Shown piece by piece: positions 39,271 through 50,110 of a DNA stretch of 64,000 nucleotides. The stretch is from Apostichopus japonicus (taxonomy: Eukaryota; Echinodermata; Holothuroidea; Aspidochirotida; Stichopodidae), in NCBI RefSeq assembly GCF_037975245.1, contig NC_092573.1, positions 6,808,501 through 6,872,500 of the forward strand. The letters are read 5' to 3'. The translations under genes were made by a program, and so were the position numbers. Within the stretch, counting starts at the first letter, position 1. Every line of letters starts with the position of its first letter. A model generated the notes under the pieces. It ran no database searches, was not told the DNA's origin, and saw only the letters and a program-made list of their open reading frames with translations.

Positions 39271-40717
39271 GGGCGGCTAGAGAGGGCAGGAAGGAGAGGG
39301 AGTTCTACAACAACTTGCTAAGCTTGTTCAAACACGGATAAAGGGTTTACTCCTCTCGCAGCCACTCACTTTTACATGCTGACAATAGTTGCCTTCTTAA
39401 ATTAAAGCAGAAACAATCATAGTAATCTGATATGATGGACTGCTAGCTCTTTACTATGTTTTTGATATATAATTTTACCAGTTAACGTGCATGCATACAG
39501 ATATTTTATTGGTCATGTCTACTCCTGTTAACCAAACAAGGCGTCATTTTCTTTTAACGTTTAGTTACAAACGGTATATTAATTTGAACCAATGGAGGAA
39601 AAACTATGACATTCTTTGAAATAATTAGAATATTTATAAGTTAGTCCGGTGATTCACTATATGCTCAATCGCAAGAGGAAGGTAACGTTAAGTGCACTAA
39701 TAGTTCGGATATCTCTTTGGCTTCGATCAACACCTTTACTTCTCTTGAAATGTGCTCCAAATTTCTCGCTTCCTTCTCTCTAGTTGATGTATCTTCCCGT
39801 CGACTAAACTTATGGCTTTCCACTATAGATTGGATGCTTTTAAGAACCCTAATTACAGTTCAGAAGCTAACCACTTAGTCAGTGACGTTGAGAGATGATG
39901 TTCTGACAATTTTCCCTCAAATATAGCACACAAGTGTTCATATTTGATATGTGGAAATGAAAAAATGTCCAACTTCCATCTGAATTTTGTTGTAACAATT
40001 CAACACAACTTAGCCTGTTTACCATCCCTCTTCAGTGATGTCGGCGAGGTCAAAGGTGATCATTTCATGAAATGTTTGATTCCCCAAAGTAGTTCAAACA
40101 ACGTGGCAAACTCTGTGACCCCTACTTCTCTTGCACACGACGAACGATTACTCTAGTAGCAGTTCAACAAGTAATTTTTGTGGAGGCAATCAGTAATCAT
40201 CAAACAGTTAAGGCAGTCATATTCTGCAACGATGTAGGAAGGGTGTAAACTATTTTAACATGGGGAATGGGGTGGGGGTGGGGTGGGGGTGTCGTCGGAG
40301 AACTTCCAAAAGCGTTGTGTGTTATTATCCGATCCCCAACAAACTGGGTGTGAGAGGGGGTATTGTGATTGAGTGATGTGCACCATCACGTAATATTGAA
40401 CCAATCAGCGATCATTTGCCCAACCACGTGTGCGCCCCAGCTTTGCAGCTTCTCTAGTCATTTTTTCAGGAAAATCAGTTCTGGGCATGGAGTGGAATCA
40501 AACAGACTCGCAATCATTGTGATGGCAATATAAGTTATCACATTGACATTTATTGTTTCCTATCGGTACCTTGAAGTAAATTGAAGTGTTTTGATTGAAC
40601 ATTAATTATGAGACGAAGAGAATAAATCATCTTGAAATCAACTTCTTAAGCAATGGAACTATAGCTGCGGGCTTCCATTAACAGCCTACCAAATACTTTC
40701 CCCCAATGGCACCGATA
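39271..40717. other. intergenic DNA, nothing recognised
   Basis: No exon or RNA gene could be supported. A G-rich tract lies near 40262-40292. Confidence 0.5.
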
Positions 40718-41553
40718 GTACCCAGGGGCGTATCCAGGGGGGCGCAACAGGCGCGCGCCCCCCCCCCTATTGGCCGTCACCAAAAAAAAAAAAGTTTAGC
40801 AAAAAAAAAAAAAAAAAAAAAAAATGATGACGACCTTTATGTGAGATGTCGGTAATCGCTCAACCCCCCCCCCCTCCCGTATGCTTTATTTTTTGTTTGC
40901 CAAAAAAAGGTTCTGGCGAAGTTCGGCGGCATAATAGTTTTAGAAACATAGATGGTAATTGTGTTTGTATTATCACTATAAACACTAAATGACATGCCAG
41001 CCATACTAAATTGTGCATTTTGTGTCCATATTTACTGGAAATGTTGCTTATTATTAAGGTCGAAAAATGGATCACATATGGCCATGGGCGGCGATCCTGG
41101 GTGGAGGGGGGATATATCCCCCCATGAAAATGGGTGGAGGGGATGTAATGCACCATATCCCCCCCCCCCCCACCAAATGCCAGGGATAAGAATATTTTCA
41201 TGCCTACATTTATGCATCTTCGTTAATGTACGGCTCTTTTTTAGCTTCATTTCTCGCCTACCATAAACGCAGTGCGATCTTTTCAAATAAAGCGTCTTTA
41301 TAAAGCAAAAATAGTTGACTGTAGGCTTCATTGGCCCTATAACAACAAAATGTATTATTGCGCCCACGGTATTGATATAGTACATATATGCACCCTCATA
41401 GTATTCATATAGGCCCTATAGTAGGCCTACACACGTACATGTTCCCTCGAACAGCTGAGAATCTCATGTAACCAGGGTAATGCTTAATACACGTTTCACC
41501 TGGATGCCCTAGCAATCGGTACCTAGGAATGTAACTATGTGTAATTGTGTATT

Positions 41554-43881
41554 CAGGCGCGTATCCAGGATTTTCTAACCCGGGGGGCGCGAATTACCAT
41601 CTAAGCGGAGCGCCACCATCGGTTGGCGCGGAGCGTACAAGAAAATTTCTGGTTTTGATACCCCCCAGATCACCGGAAATGGCACTTCTCGGGCTTGAAA
41701 ATGACCAACCAGATGTACACTTTTGCCTGAGAACCAAGTATTTCCCAAAAGTTTTTTCCATCCATAACCTTTTTGAAGATTTTCACCAGTCACACATCAT
41801 GTTCGACCTCATTGCATGTCCTATGGATCATTGCTTTTGTAGGTGATACTACGTCACGGCCCACAATATCCGAAAGCCCCATTTTTCAAGGTTTTAAGCC
41901 CATTATTTGTTGAGAATTTGAAAATTCACATTTCTCGTGAATAAATATCACTTGAAAACATACCCATAATGTTGCACAAAATTCAATCTATGGACAACCA
42001 ATATAGAAAAACCTCCTGGAACCCCTAATAGACAGGTCAAAATTGCACGAGTAGAAGAAAGTATGATGAAGAATGTTGGTGTAGAAATTTTGGAAAATTC
42101 CGACAGAGTTAATTTATTGGTGTAGAAATATTGCAACCTCTTATAACGGCTATTATAAAACTTGGTTGAAGGAAATGAAAAATAGCAGATATTTCCGATA
42201 TCAGGTATATCGAAACCGAACACTACACACATAGGCGTAGGTCCCGTAAGAGGCGGGGGCTGCAGCCCCCCCCCCCCCCCGCAACCAATTTTTTCCCATT
42301 TTTTTCTGGCACCTGCTGAAAGAAAAATAAATAGCAATGAATAGCATAAAAATGATCTCCTTGGTAATTAAAATAAAGTTCTAAGCTTGGCCGTCATAAC
42401 TACTGTAAAAGAGTTTTGACTGAAATGGATCTGTATGCTTTTTCTCCATCTACATAAGACATTTGGTTGTTTACATTAGCATCCGGCGGTATACTGTGCA
42501 ACTTTCACGGACCGTGCGGTACACGATGCCATGCAATGTAATGACCGATGCTTACTTATATGATATTGGCATCGATTTGTTGAACGCGCGCTTCGCGCGC
42601 GAAAAATTTCGGCTTTTTTTCGGGCAAGTCGTTAGAGCCCCAAATCCAATTGGGCTCCTACGCCTTTGACTACACACATAGACAGTTTTTTGAGGCTGTT
42701 CATCGTGGAACATGCATTTCACTGCCTCACTGATATGATGTTATATCTGCTCTTTGCTTTACAAATTCGAACAGGCGTGTAGCGAGTAATTGCCAAGGGA
42801 GGGGCGAAGCCTGTAGGCAAACTATATAGCTAAGCGAAGCGCCACTATGAGTTGGCGCGAAGCGTATACAAGAAAAATTTTGGCCGAAAATGCCTCCCGG
42901 ATCGCTGGAAATGACACTTCCCAGGCCTTGTAAGTTGCATCTAAGCATTGTCTATTTTGAAATTACTAGCGATGTAATAAAGAAAATTTGCTCGGGGGGG
43001 GGGGCGGTCGCCCCCTTCACGAAATGCGTCATGTTCCCCGACGATTCGGCCGAGTTCAAGACCAACCACAGTTGGTTCCATATATCACAATTGTACTACA
43101 ATTTGTACAATTGTTTAAGGCGTCCATACACACACACGCGTTATGATAGACCATATATAGTATTTATATAGATACATTAGTGAGAGAGGGAAAATGGAAA
43201 CGTCAAAAATGGAGTTGTCGGTGTAAGGGGTAGGGTGAGGCGCACACCCCCTCCGTAATCCTTGATCTGTCACTGGCTACCCTGTGTATATAATAGGGAT
43301 CAGCGCTTAAACTATGACTATTCCTCTTTCTCTTCCCGAGGTCTTGGCTCTCTTCTACTCCCTCCTTTTCTTCTTTTTCTCTCTTTTTTCTTTTTCTTTT
43401 CCCTTCCTTCCTCTCCTCCTTTTCTTTTTTTCCCCCTCCTTTTCCCTTTTTTCTTCTCTTTTTTTCTCTCCTCTTTTCCTTACCCGGGGGGCGCGCGCCC
43501 CCAACGCCCCCCCTGGATACGCACCTGATATATAGTATATATATAGATCATTAGTGAGAAGAGGAAAATGGAAACGTCAAAAAATGGAGTTGTCGGTGTA
43601 AGGGGTAGGGTGAGTCACACCTTTACGAAATCATTGATCCGTCACTGGCTACCCGCTGTAATGATGTCACTGTTCCTCTTTCTCTTCCCGGTGTCTTCGC
43701 GTTTTTCTTTTACTCCCTCCTTTTCTCCTTTTTCTCTCTTTCTTCTTTTTCTTTTCTCTTCCTTCCTCTCCTCCTCTTCTTTTTTCCCCTCTTTTTTCCT
43801 TTTTTCTTTTTTTTTTTCTCTCCTCTTTTTCTTACCCGGGGGGCGCGCGCCCCCAACGCCCCCCCCCTGGATACGCACCTG
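41554..43881. mobile_element. third-level nested element, 2.3 kb
   Basis: The left end CAGGCGCGTATCCAGG and right end CCTGGATACGCACCTG are inverted repeats, flanked by the 5-bp repeat GTATT (41549-41553 and 43882-43886). The right terminus occurs twice (43512-43527 and 43866-43881) because the right part is tandemly duplicated. It carries two plus-strand copies of the GCGCCA/TGGCGC hairpin module (about 41600-41690 and 42832-42930). The short Phe/Ser-rich frames near 43.3 and 43.7 kb are translations of CT-rich tracts. Confidence 0.68.
42230..42668. mobile_element. innermost hAT MITE of the nest
   Basis: A perfect 8-bp duplication, ACTACACA, flanks it (42222-42229 and 42669-42676). The termini are CATAGGCGTAGGTCCC and, reversed, CAAAGGCGTAGGAGCCC. 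These resemble family A ends (GGCGTAGGAACC), so it is probably a related hAT MITE. No coding capacity. Confidence 0.82.
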
Positions 43882-43882
43882 G
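43160..43882. repeat. tandem duplication of about 360 bp with pyrimidine tracts
   Basis: Both halves contain GGAAAATGGAAACGTC, then GGAGTTGTCGGTGTAAGGGG, a CT-rich tract, CCCGGGGGGCGCGCGCCCCC, and the terminal CCTGGATACGCACCTG. The terminus copies are 354 bp apart and the unit starts about 375 bp apart, the difference lying in the pyrimidine tracts. Confidence 0.85.
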
Positions 43883-44410
43883 TATTGCATGTGTATAGGC
43901 CTATAATAGCCTGCATGAGGCCATTTCCTTCATCGAATAATATAACAGAGCTCTCGAACATTCTAACGTTGCGCCTGAAACAAGATTGACAGGGGCAATT
44001 TTCCCAAAATAACACCCGAAATTAAAAAAAAAAGTATTTTGGATCCTGATTATGAGATATTTCGGACATGACATCCCTATTTTAAAGTTGGGTATATGCC
44101 GCTTGGAAACCTCGGGAAGTGCCGTTTCCGGCCATCTAGAGGGTTTGTTAATCCCAAAATTTTCTTGTACGCTTCGCGCCAACTCATGGTGGCGCTACGC
44201 TTAGATAGTCAACAAGGTCATATACCCCCCCCCCCCCACTCGGAAGTACGGATCGCCGCCCATGCATATGACACCATTTTGCATTTCAGCCCTTCTTTGA
44301 AAGCAAAAATTGTACACCCCTCCCCTTAGACCCATCCCCCAGGACGGCGATCATTCATGCTTGGCGCCCCCCCCCCCCTATTGGAAAATCCTGGATACGC
44401 CCCTGGTACC

Positions 44411-44945
44411 ATCTCAAGCTTCTAATGATTATAAAATGTTGGGGGATACATCCCCATTCCCCTGATCTTGTAACCTTGTTTCAAAAATTAAAACACATTT
44501 CAATTGAACATTTCATAATTAATCGTCATTTTTCGTGTGGAGAAAAAAAATGTACTTTCTTGCACACGCATATCCATAACTTTGGGGCATGATTATATGG
44601 GCCATCCCACCAGTTAAATGTTGGGGATACAATCCCAATCCCCCCCCCCCCCCCGGATATACGCCAGTGCACTTATTAACATATTACTTCCTTCACGGAG
44701 CTGTTACGTGAGCGCTGCTAAGACAATGGAGCTATAAACGGAGCTAAGACCAAGTAGCAGCTCAAAGCTAACGTGAAAGCCAACACATTTGACTTAGGTT
44801 TTGTGAGTTTGATAACACAGTAGTGCATCCTTCGTTGCTATGTAACTTAATAAGCTAGTTAGCTACGCTTAACTTGTTTTAGAAATATTAAATCACGTTT
44901 CCCGTTGATTTTTCCCGTAAATAATATTTTTTATAGGTGCTCAAA
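44411..44945. other. intergenic and 5' flank of the CFAP141 gene
   Basis: It includes a solitary transposon-like end (C-run followed by GGATATACGCCAGTG near 44640-44656) with no matching partner, then about 250 bp directly before the first coding exon that presumably holds the promoter and 5' UTR. No TATA box or initiator was identified with confidence. Confidence 0.45.
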
Positions 44946-45014
44946 ATGAGCTCTCTTCTTGACGATAACAGAAGCTTGTTAAGGGCACTTAATAGGCAGA
45001 AAGAAAGAATAAAA
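44946..45014 (+). CDS. CFAP141: CFAP141 exon 1
   Basis: Starts ATGAGCTCTCTTCTTGACG and ends at AAA before the donor GTGAGT. It encodes 23 residues, MSSLLDDNRSLLRAL onwards, and ends in phase 0. The upstream context of the ATG is CAAA, acceptable for animal initiation. Confidence 0.82.
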
Positions 45015-48000
45015 GTGAGTTAATTTCTCTAGTTATTCTCTAGTTCTGACGTTGGTTTTCATAGCTGAAGCATATCTTATGCACAACATATAACTGTAAC
45101 CAATTACGCGAGCCTTTTACTGAATGCCTGGCCGCTATAGGCTAACTAGTTCGATTGACTAGTTTACCCGTTAGGCCTTCGCAGCTCTACGATGGGTTTG
45201 ATTTTTAATGTCAGTCCTACCCTAACACTAAACAGTTACTAGAGTTAAGCTAGGAACACCCAGGCAAAACCCATTATTCTAGGCTAGCATAAAATCATTT
45301 TGCTTAACACAGTGTAGGCTATGCAATATAGGCTGTGTAACTGAGCCTATTGTTAGCTTAGTCCTAGACCCATTTGTTCCAATTTCATGTAGACTTGGCC
45401 TACTATACTGTATCAAACCCAAGTTCAGAAATTTGACAGACCAATGATGGAACTTTTGAGGAAAGCTAATTCTTTGGCTGGAATGGCTACATTTTAACTT
45501 AGGCCCATAGAATTCTTTGAAGGAAAAAAAATATTGCCACAATCGACATGATCCTGTTCTCTTTTTGAAGGTAATTTTCTTTAATTGGTTTCATTTATTT
45601 CACTTGATGCAGAAACCTTTATTAGGCAGTTTTTCTGTTTGTCATTTTTAATCCGATCTCCGTGTTTGCTGTTGCTATCTTCTTCTCTACAGTATGATGA
45701 AAAGATGGCAGCAAGAGAGGCTACAGTGAAGGAGTAAGTCTTGATTTTAGAAACTAATGCCAATGCAATAATTATCTAAATCAATCATTTCTGGTTTTGT
45801 CTTAGACTTGTGAGTTGCACTGATAGGACAATAGTGTTAATTCTGTCACGTAATGAATGATGTTGTAATAGAAATTAATGGAAGTCAAATTTATTTTGCC
45901 ATATAGCATCTATTTGATCTGTCCAATCCAGTTCATGAAAGGTTATGAGTTATGCTTGCATTGACACTGTAAGGAGAGGGATACATTTCATAATTACTGG
46001 GCCGTGGCTATTCTTACGACGAGTCGTAACAATTATTTATAAACTATTCTTACGACAAAGGCAAATTCAAGCGCAGTAAAGTAAATAAAGCAACTGCGCA
46101 TGTAGTAGGGGTAACCCTAACCCTAAACATAACCCTAAACCTCAATCCTAACCCTTACCCTAACCGGAAATTCTTGTTTCTCCTCGTCGTAAAAATAGTA
46201 CTCCTGGTCATGAAAATAGCAACTGTGCATGCGTAGTCGGGAATTATTCTTACGACTAGTCGTAACAATAGCCACTTTGTAATTACTGCATTAAATAGTT
46301 AAATTCCCATTTAAAAAAAAATTCCACAGTTTTTCGCTGCTTTTCTAGACATTGTAAAAAAAGCATATCCTGACAGTATCTCACCAGTGTTCAACATTTC
46401 CCATGCTCTTGTTTATTGAAACAATGCAGGACCAGATGCCAATTTTCTGCATCCCGATTTTTTTTCTTTCATTTCCAGAAATATGAGAGCTCTTTGTTTT
46501 ATCACTTACTAATGAAATTTACAAGATGATATTAAGGCATCTCTTGGACTTATACTAGTTGTATAGGGTGTTGATCTCTGAATAAATATTACTTTATTTC
46601 AAACATTTACAGATCACAGTTGCATTCAAGGAAGATGTTATCTATGTACTTCTCTGCTCAAGTGACATTACATGTGAACAATGATATGTAATGATGGTAC
46701 TAACACCAAGGGACATTTATGGGCAGACATGTCTCCCTTTAATAGATACATATAAAGTTTCAGATGACAAAATTGATTCTATAGAAGTATTCCTATGGGG
46801 AAGAAATACTTTTGTGTCTGTATACAGTTTCTTTTATTTTCATATGCAGTGAACTAGCCGTCAATAAGAAAGCAGACTGGGTTGAAAATCTAGAAGCTGC
46901 AAGTGAAAGTCAAAGAGTAAAAGAAGAAAGGAAGATTATGGGTCAAGAAGCAGCTCTTGCAGGGAGATCACTTGTTGAGGTACTGTTACATGCACGAGTG
47001 CATGTACAGCTGCAAGTAGGCCTACTGAGCTCATGCTATCACCATGCATTCATTTTTTTCCATCATATTTTGATGCTGTTTTTCAGAGAAGGGAGTGGTT
47101 TTTCTTTTTCAGTCAGTCTGTGTGCGTGTTTGTATGTATGTATTTATGGGTGTATCTTTGTTTGGCTAGGTATGGCTGTGGGTGTATGTATATGTGTATG
47201 TATGTATGAAAGTATATATGTATGTATGAAAATATTTATGTATGTATAATGATGCATATGTATTTATGTATGAAAGTATATATGAATGCATGATTCCCAC
47301 ATGGTCTGGAACAAGGGTAAAGTCTGGTAAAAGGAGTTTTCTTGGTCTTGGAAGTCCTTGAATTTTAAGGTTTAGTCTGGAAAAGGGAGGAAAAAATCCT
47401 CATGTGAACATTTCTTATATAATCAATATGATTTCTACGCAAACCAAGAGGGTTTCATTGACGACATAGATCATACTGTGGTGAAATAATATGGCTACAC
47501 ATGTCATGTTTGGGATTCATTACTCACAAAACCTGATTGAAATGGGGTTAGCATACTTTTTGCAAGAGTTACAATGTAAGGCTTACTGTAGGTAGCTAAA
47601 CATAAAATCATCATGTGTAGGTGTGTAGGCTTCATAGTTAATTGTAAGACATGTTTTGGTCTTGAAAAAGCGTGGAATATCATTTGTTCAAATGATTGGG
47701 AACCATGTGAATGACTTAGTGTTCCTTTGCTATATAATGGAACATTTGCAGGGTTCCTCATTGCTGCACCATTGAGTATTTGCAGTGTTTCGCACTTCTA
47801 CATGATCATATGTTTTTCTATGAGAAAATGACCAATAGGTCCTAAATAATGTTTATATATAAGTGAACTAAAAGTTTTTAATTCAGTTCATTGCTGGTGT
47901 TGTAATCAAATCCAAGCATGTATGATAATTCATGTGGTGCATTTATACCTACCAACCATATCTTTGTTCTGATGGGATTTTCAACTGTACATGTTTTTAA

Positions 48001-48249
48001 TGCATAGTTACTATGAATTATAAACATGTACAGTTGAAAAACACCATCAGCATGAATAGTAATATAGCATGCGCAGTAAAGCATGTATTATAAAGAGACT
48101 AAATCATTTATTTATTTATGTGTGTGTGTGTGTGATTTCTCATTCAGATAAGAAGAGCAGCCCTGAGGACCCAACTGGAAGAGGAATATGCACAATATGA
48201 GAAGGAACTTCATGCAGAGGGGAAAGCCTTCTATTTCAAAAGAGAATGA
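44946..48249 (+). CDS. CFAP141: CFAP141-like ciliary microtubule inner protein (four exons)
   Basis: Joining 44946-45014, 45693-45733, 46850-46979 and 48148-48249 gives a 113-residue protein with a complete start and stop. Every intron is GT-AG and the phases agree at all three junctions. The protein is short, highly charged and predicted helical, without signal peptide or membrane segment. Its last exon encodes RRAALRTQLEEEYAQYEKEL followed by GKAFYFKRE, which I recognise as the conserved C-terminal signature of CFAP141 (human C1orf189, about 101 residues). In that family the protein lies inside ciliary doublet microtubules; that role is known for vertebrates and inferred here. The N-terminal half is less conserved. 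The ATG is chosen because it opens the only compatible first exon. It is the only complete gene in the window. Confidence 0.85.
45693..45733 (+). CDS. CFAP141: CFAP141 exon 2 (41-bp micro-exon)
   Basis: The acceptor TTCTTCTCTACAG precedes TATGATGAAAAGATGGC, and the donor GTAAGT follows ...AAGGA. It encodes YDEKMAAREATVK plus two bases of the next codon. It was found only by splice-site and phase matching, being too short to stand out as an open frame. Confidence 0.78.
46000..46279. mobile_element. MITE with telomere-like core in CFAP141 intron 2
   Basis: A 9-bp direct repeat, TAATTACTG, flanks it (45991-45999 and 46280-46288). Near the ends lie inverted copies of GTGGCTATTNTTACGAC, each leading into the dyad ACGACNAGTCGTAA. 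The core (about 46108-46166) is a run of CCCTAA and CCCTAAAC variants, the complement of the animal telomere repeat TTAGGG. A 9-bp duplication is compatible with Mutator-like or Merlin-like elements. No coding capacity. Confidence 0.72.
46850..46979 (+). CDS. CFAP141: CFAP141 exon 3
   Basis: The acceptor CATATGCAG precedes TGAACTAGCC and the donor GTACTG follows CTTGTTGAG. It encodes ELAVNKKADWVENLEAASES and onward to GRSLVE, a charged helical segment. It begins by completing a split Asp codon and ends in phase 0. Confidence 0.85.
47100..47290. repeat. GTAT microsatellite in CFAP141 intron 3
   Basis: Degenerate TGTATGTA repeats with GTGTG stretches. They extend the exon 3 reading frame spuriously beyond the true donor at 46980. 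Confidence 0.85.
48148..48249 (+). CDS. CFAP141: CFAP141 exon 4 (C-terminus)
   Basis: A pyrimidine-rich acceptor, ATTTCTCATTCAG, follows a TG microsatellite. The exon encodes 33 residues and stops at TGA (48247-48249). This is the family's diagnostic part: an R-x-AAL start, a run of Glu/Tyr/Gln heptads and the GKAFY motif. Confidence 0.9.
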   Translation: MRRAALRTQLEEEYAQYEKELHAEGKAFYFKRE

Positions 48250-48371
48250 CTTTATAATAACTGTACAACTGAACGTTTGAGGATGCCCTTGCAGTCATCG
48301 GTGATATGTTCACATACTTGAGGACAGTGTTTATAGGCCAATATATATATCGCCAAAAGATATGGATATGG

Positions 48372-48377
48372 AATAAA
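48372..48377 (+). promoter_or_regulatory. polyadenylation signal of CFAP141
   Basis: A canonical AATAAA lies 123 bp after the stop codon, followed by a T/G-bearing stretch. This predicts a short 3' UTR of roughly 140-150 nt. Confidence 0.65.
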
Positions 48378-48947
48378 ATGTAATATATAGACTAGTTTAG
48401 TATTCTGTTATGTCTGAAGGCTACACTAAGAAATGACAAGAAGTAGGCACGTTCAAGACTATATTGATTCTGTAGTTGATAGATAGGACACGTTGACAGA
48501 ATCAGCTTGGCTTCAAGTTCATAAAACCTGTTTCTTAGGTGATGTTATGTTTTCTTATCACTTTGCGGTGAATACACTTGTGTCTGCTAATCTCATAACA
48601 CAAACAGCTGGTTATTGCATTTGTTACACTACCGTATTCCCCACAGACCCAGCAACACTCGTCAGTGCAATAGTCCATACTATAGCGATGAATGTTTTGA
48701 GTTTGTCTCCTGTGGAAATGACACACTAAACGGGGAATTAACCACATCATTTCTTGATAATGTACTTAAAGCTGCAATTATTCTTGGTGTGTAGGTCACT
48801 CCAGTATGGAAGTGCTTATGTGTCATTGTTTGAGGTATTAAGTTTGAGGTTGTGACCTTTTAAATGCAATAGCTATATTTTTGTGGGTTGTAGATGCATG
48901 CTGGGAGGCAACATATCGCAAGCACAGCCAGCGTCTACTGCAAACTC

Positions 48948-49031
<84 letters not shown>

Positions 49032-49793
49032 TTATCTTCTTTAGTTCTACAGTTCTACATTGGCTGAGGAATATTGCTTTTTTGAATATTAAATTTTCAT
49101 TACAAATATTAAAATATGTGATACCTACCATTATTAACACTCGGGGACTGAAGAAACCTCATAAAATATTTCATTTGCTGTGTCTTTTGCCATGTCTACT
49201 GTAATGTTTTTATTCTTTTTTATTTATTGCAAAGTCATTCAATATACAGAACATTGATCATGTTTCCATACTTTAAAGGAGCCTATATTCAGCAACTTGT
49301 GGTAGCACATGTTTGTTCTACAATTCGATAGCTTTTAAAACATACTCTCATTTTTCAAAGTGAGTTTTACCTTCCCTGTTAATTGTTAATTATAGTGCAA
49401 GTAGCAGTCCTTCACTGAGTGCCCTACCTATCAACAGTGGTATCTCATATGACACTTATTAAAAGCCCAAGGGGAGACAACATTCAATATGCCTGTGTTA
49501 TTATAAGTAAATATATCAAAGTAAGTGGATCTTGACTGTGTTGCCAGTTCTGTTGGGCTTCTCTTCCAGAACAGAGTATCTAGAAGGGGAAAGAACGCTT
49601 TGAATGTCTCAGAGAGCTCTCCTAGTACTGTGGCCCTTAGATACAAGGTTCTGCTGCATGTTGCGTGTATAATGAATGAAATCAAAACTAATAGAGCAGA
49701 AGACTTTAGTCAAGCTCTGAGTCTTCTTGGTTTATTCCTCATCTTCGATGATCTTATCTCTAACTTTTCCTCATTCATGACTCAATGTTCCAA
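48378..49793. other. intergenic DNA between the two converging genes, part 1
   Basis: No exon is supportable. It contains a pure TA microsatellite (listed separately). The short frames at 48493-48729 (+) and 49525-49797 (+) have no recognisable domain. Confidence 0.5.
48951..49027. repeat. pure TA microsatellite
   Basis: About 77 bp of uninterrupted TA dinucleotide, capable of cruciform extrusion. Flanking frames on both strands read Tyr-Ile repeats. Confidence 0.97.
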
Positions 49794-49797
49794 TTAA

Positions 49798-50106
49798 AGG
49801 CATTGAAGACGTGCTCTGAAAAAAGTTAACTTTCCGTTGCTTGCAAATGACTTTTTTTCTAATGAAATGTGATACATTGTTATCTTTCATCTAGACCTGA
49901 GATGTCCACGCTGCCATGTACACTGTGTTGTGGGTATTGACCGTAGCTGTATGTATTGTCTGTACACTAGTATCTAATTACAGTCAGTAGCAGGCTCTGT
50001 GTGTATTTTCTGGGATCGATGGTGTTGTCTAACACTTCTGTTACACCTCATTCCAAACTAGGTCAGATTACAGGCATGAGACGTTTTTTTGTTCGCGAGT
50101 CACCCT
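49798..50106 (+). mobile_element. TTAA-flanked MITE, copy 2
   Basis: It is bounded by TTAA at 49794-49797 and 50107-50110. The left end is AGGCATTGAAGACGTGC and the right end, reversed, is AGGGTGACTCGCG. It matches 12151-12509 in the opposite orientation along nearly its full length, including the GGTATTGACCGTAGCTGTAT word and a GGGATCGATGGTG word. It is a non-autonomous relative of a piggyBac- or Kolobok-type element. Confidence 0.82.
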
Positions 50107-50110
50107 TTAA

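Larger units (their letters stand above)
41083..44264. mobile_element. hAT-like element, second level of the nest
   Basis: The ends CATGGGCGGCGATCC and its reverse complement are flanked by CATATGGC (41075-41082) and CATATGAC (44265-44272), an 8-bp duplication with one mismatch. Removing the inner 41554-43881 insertion leaves about 0.85 kb of its own sequence. No transposase. Confidence 0.72.
40723..44405. mobile_element. outermost element of a four-level transposon nest
   Basis: The ends CAGGGGCGTATCCAGG and its exact reverse complement lie at 40723 and 44405. A 5-bp direct repeat, GTACC, flanks them (40718-40722 and 44406-44410). Its own sequence would be only the two outer pieces, about 0.5 kb, because 41083-44264 appears inserted into it. 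It contains A-runs near 40780-40824. A 5-bp duplication is shorter than the usual hAT 8 bp; the 2.3 kb element below with matching termini shows the same length. Confidence 0.7.

Noticed and set aside
43262-43906. Phe/Ser/Leu-rich frames that look like membrane proteins
   Set aside because: They translate CT-rich tracts within a duplicated transposon end; the opposite strand reads Lys/Glu/Arg runs.
44640-44656. A further transposon end (CCCCGGATATACGCCAGTG)
   Set aside because: It looks like a right terminus, but no left terminus or duplication could be matched, so no element is called.
46108-46166. A chromosome end or real telomere
   Set aside because: Only about 60 bp of degenerate CCCTAA variants, bounded by inverted repeats and normal gene sequence on both sides.
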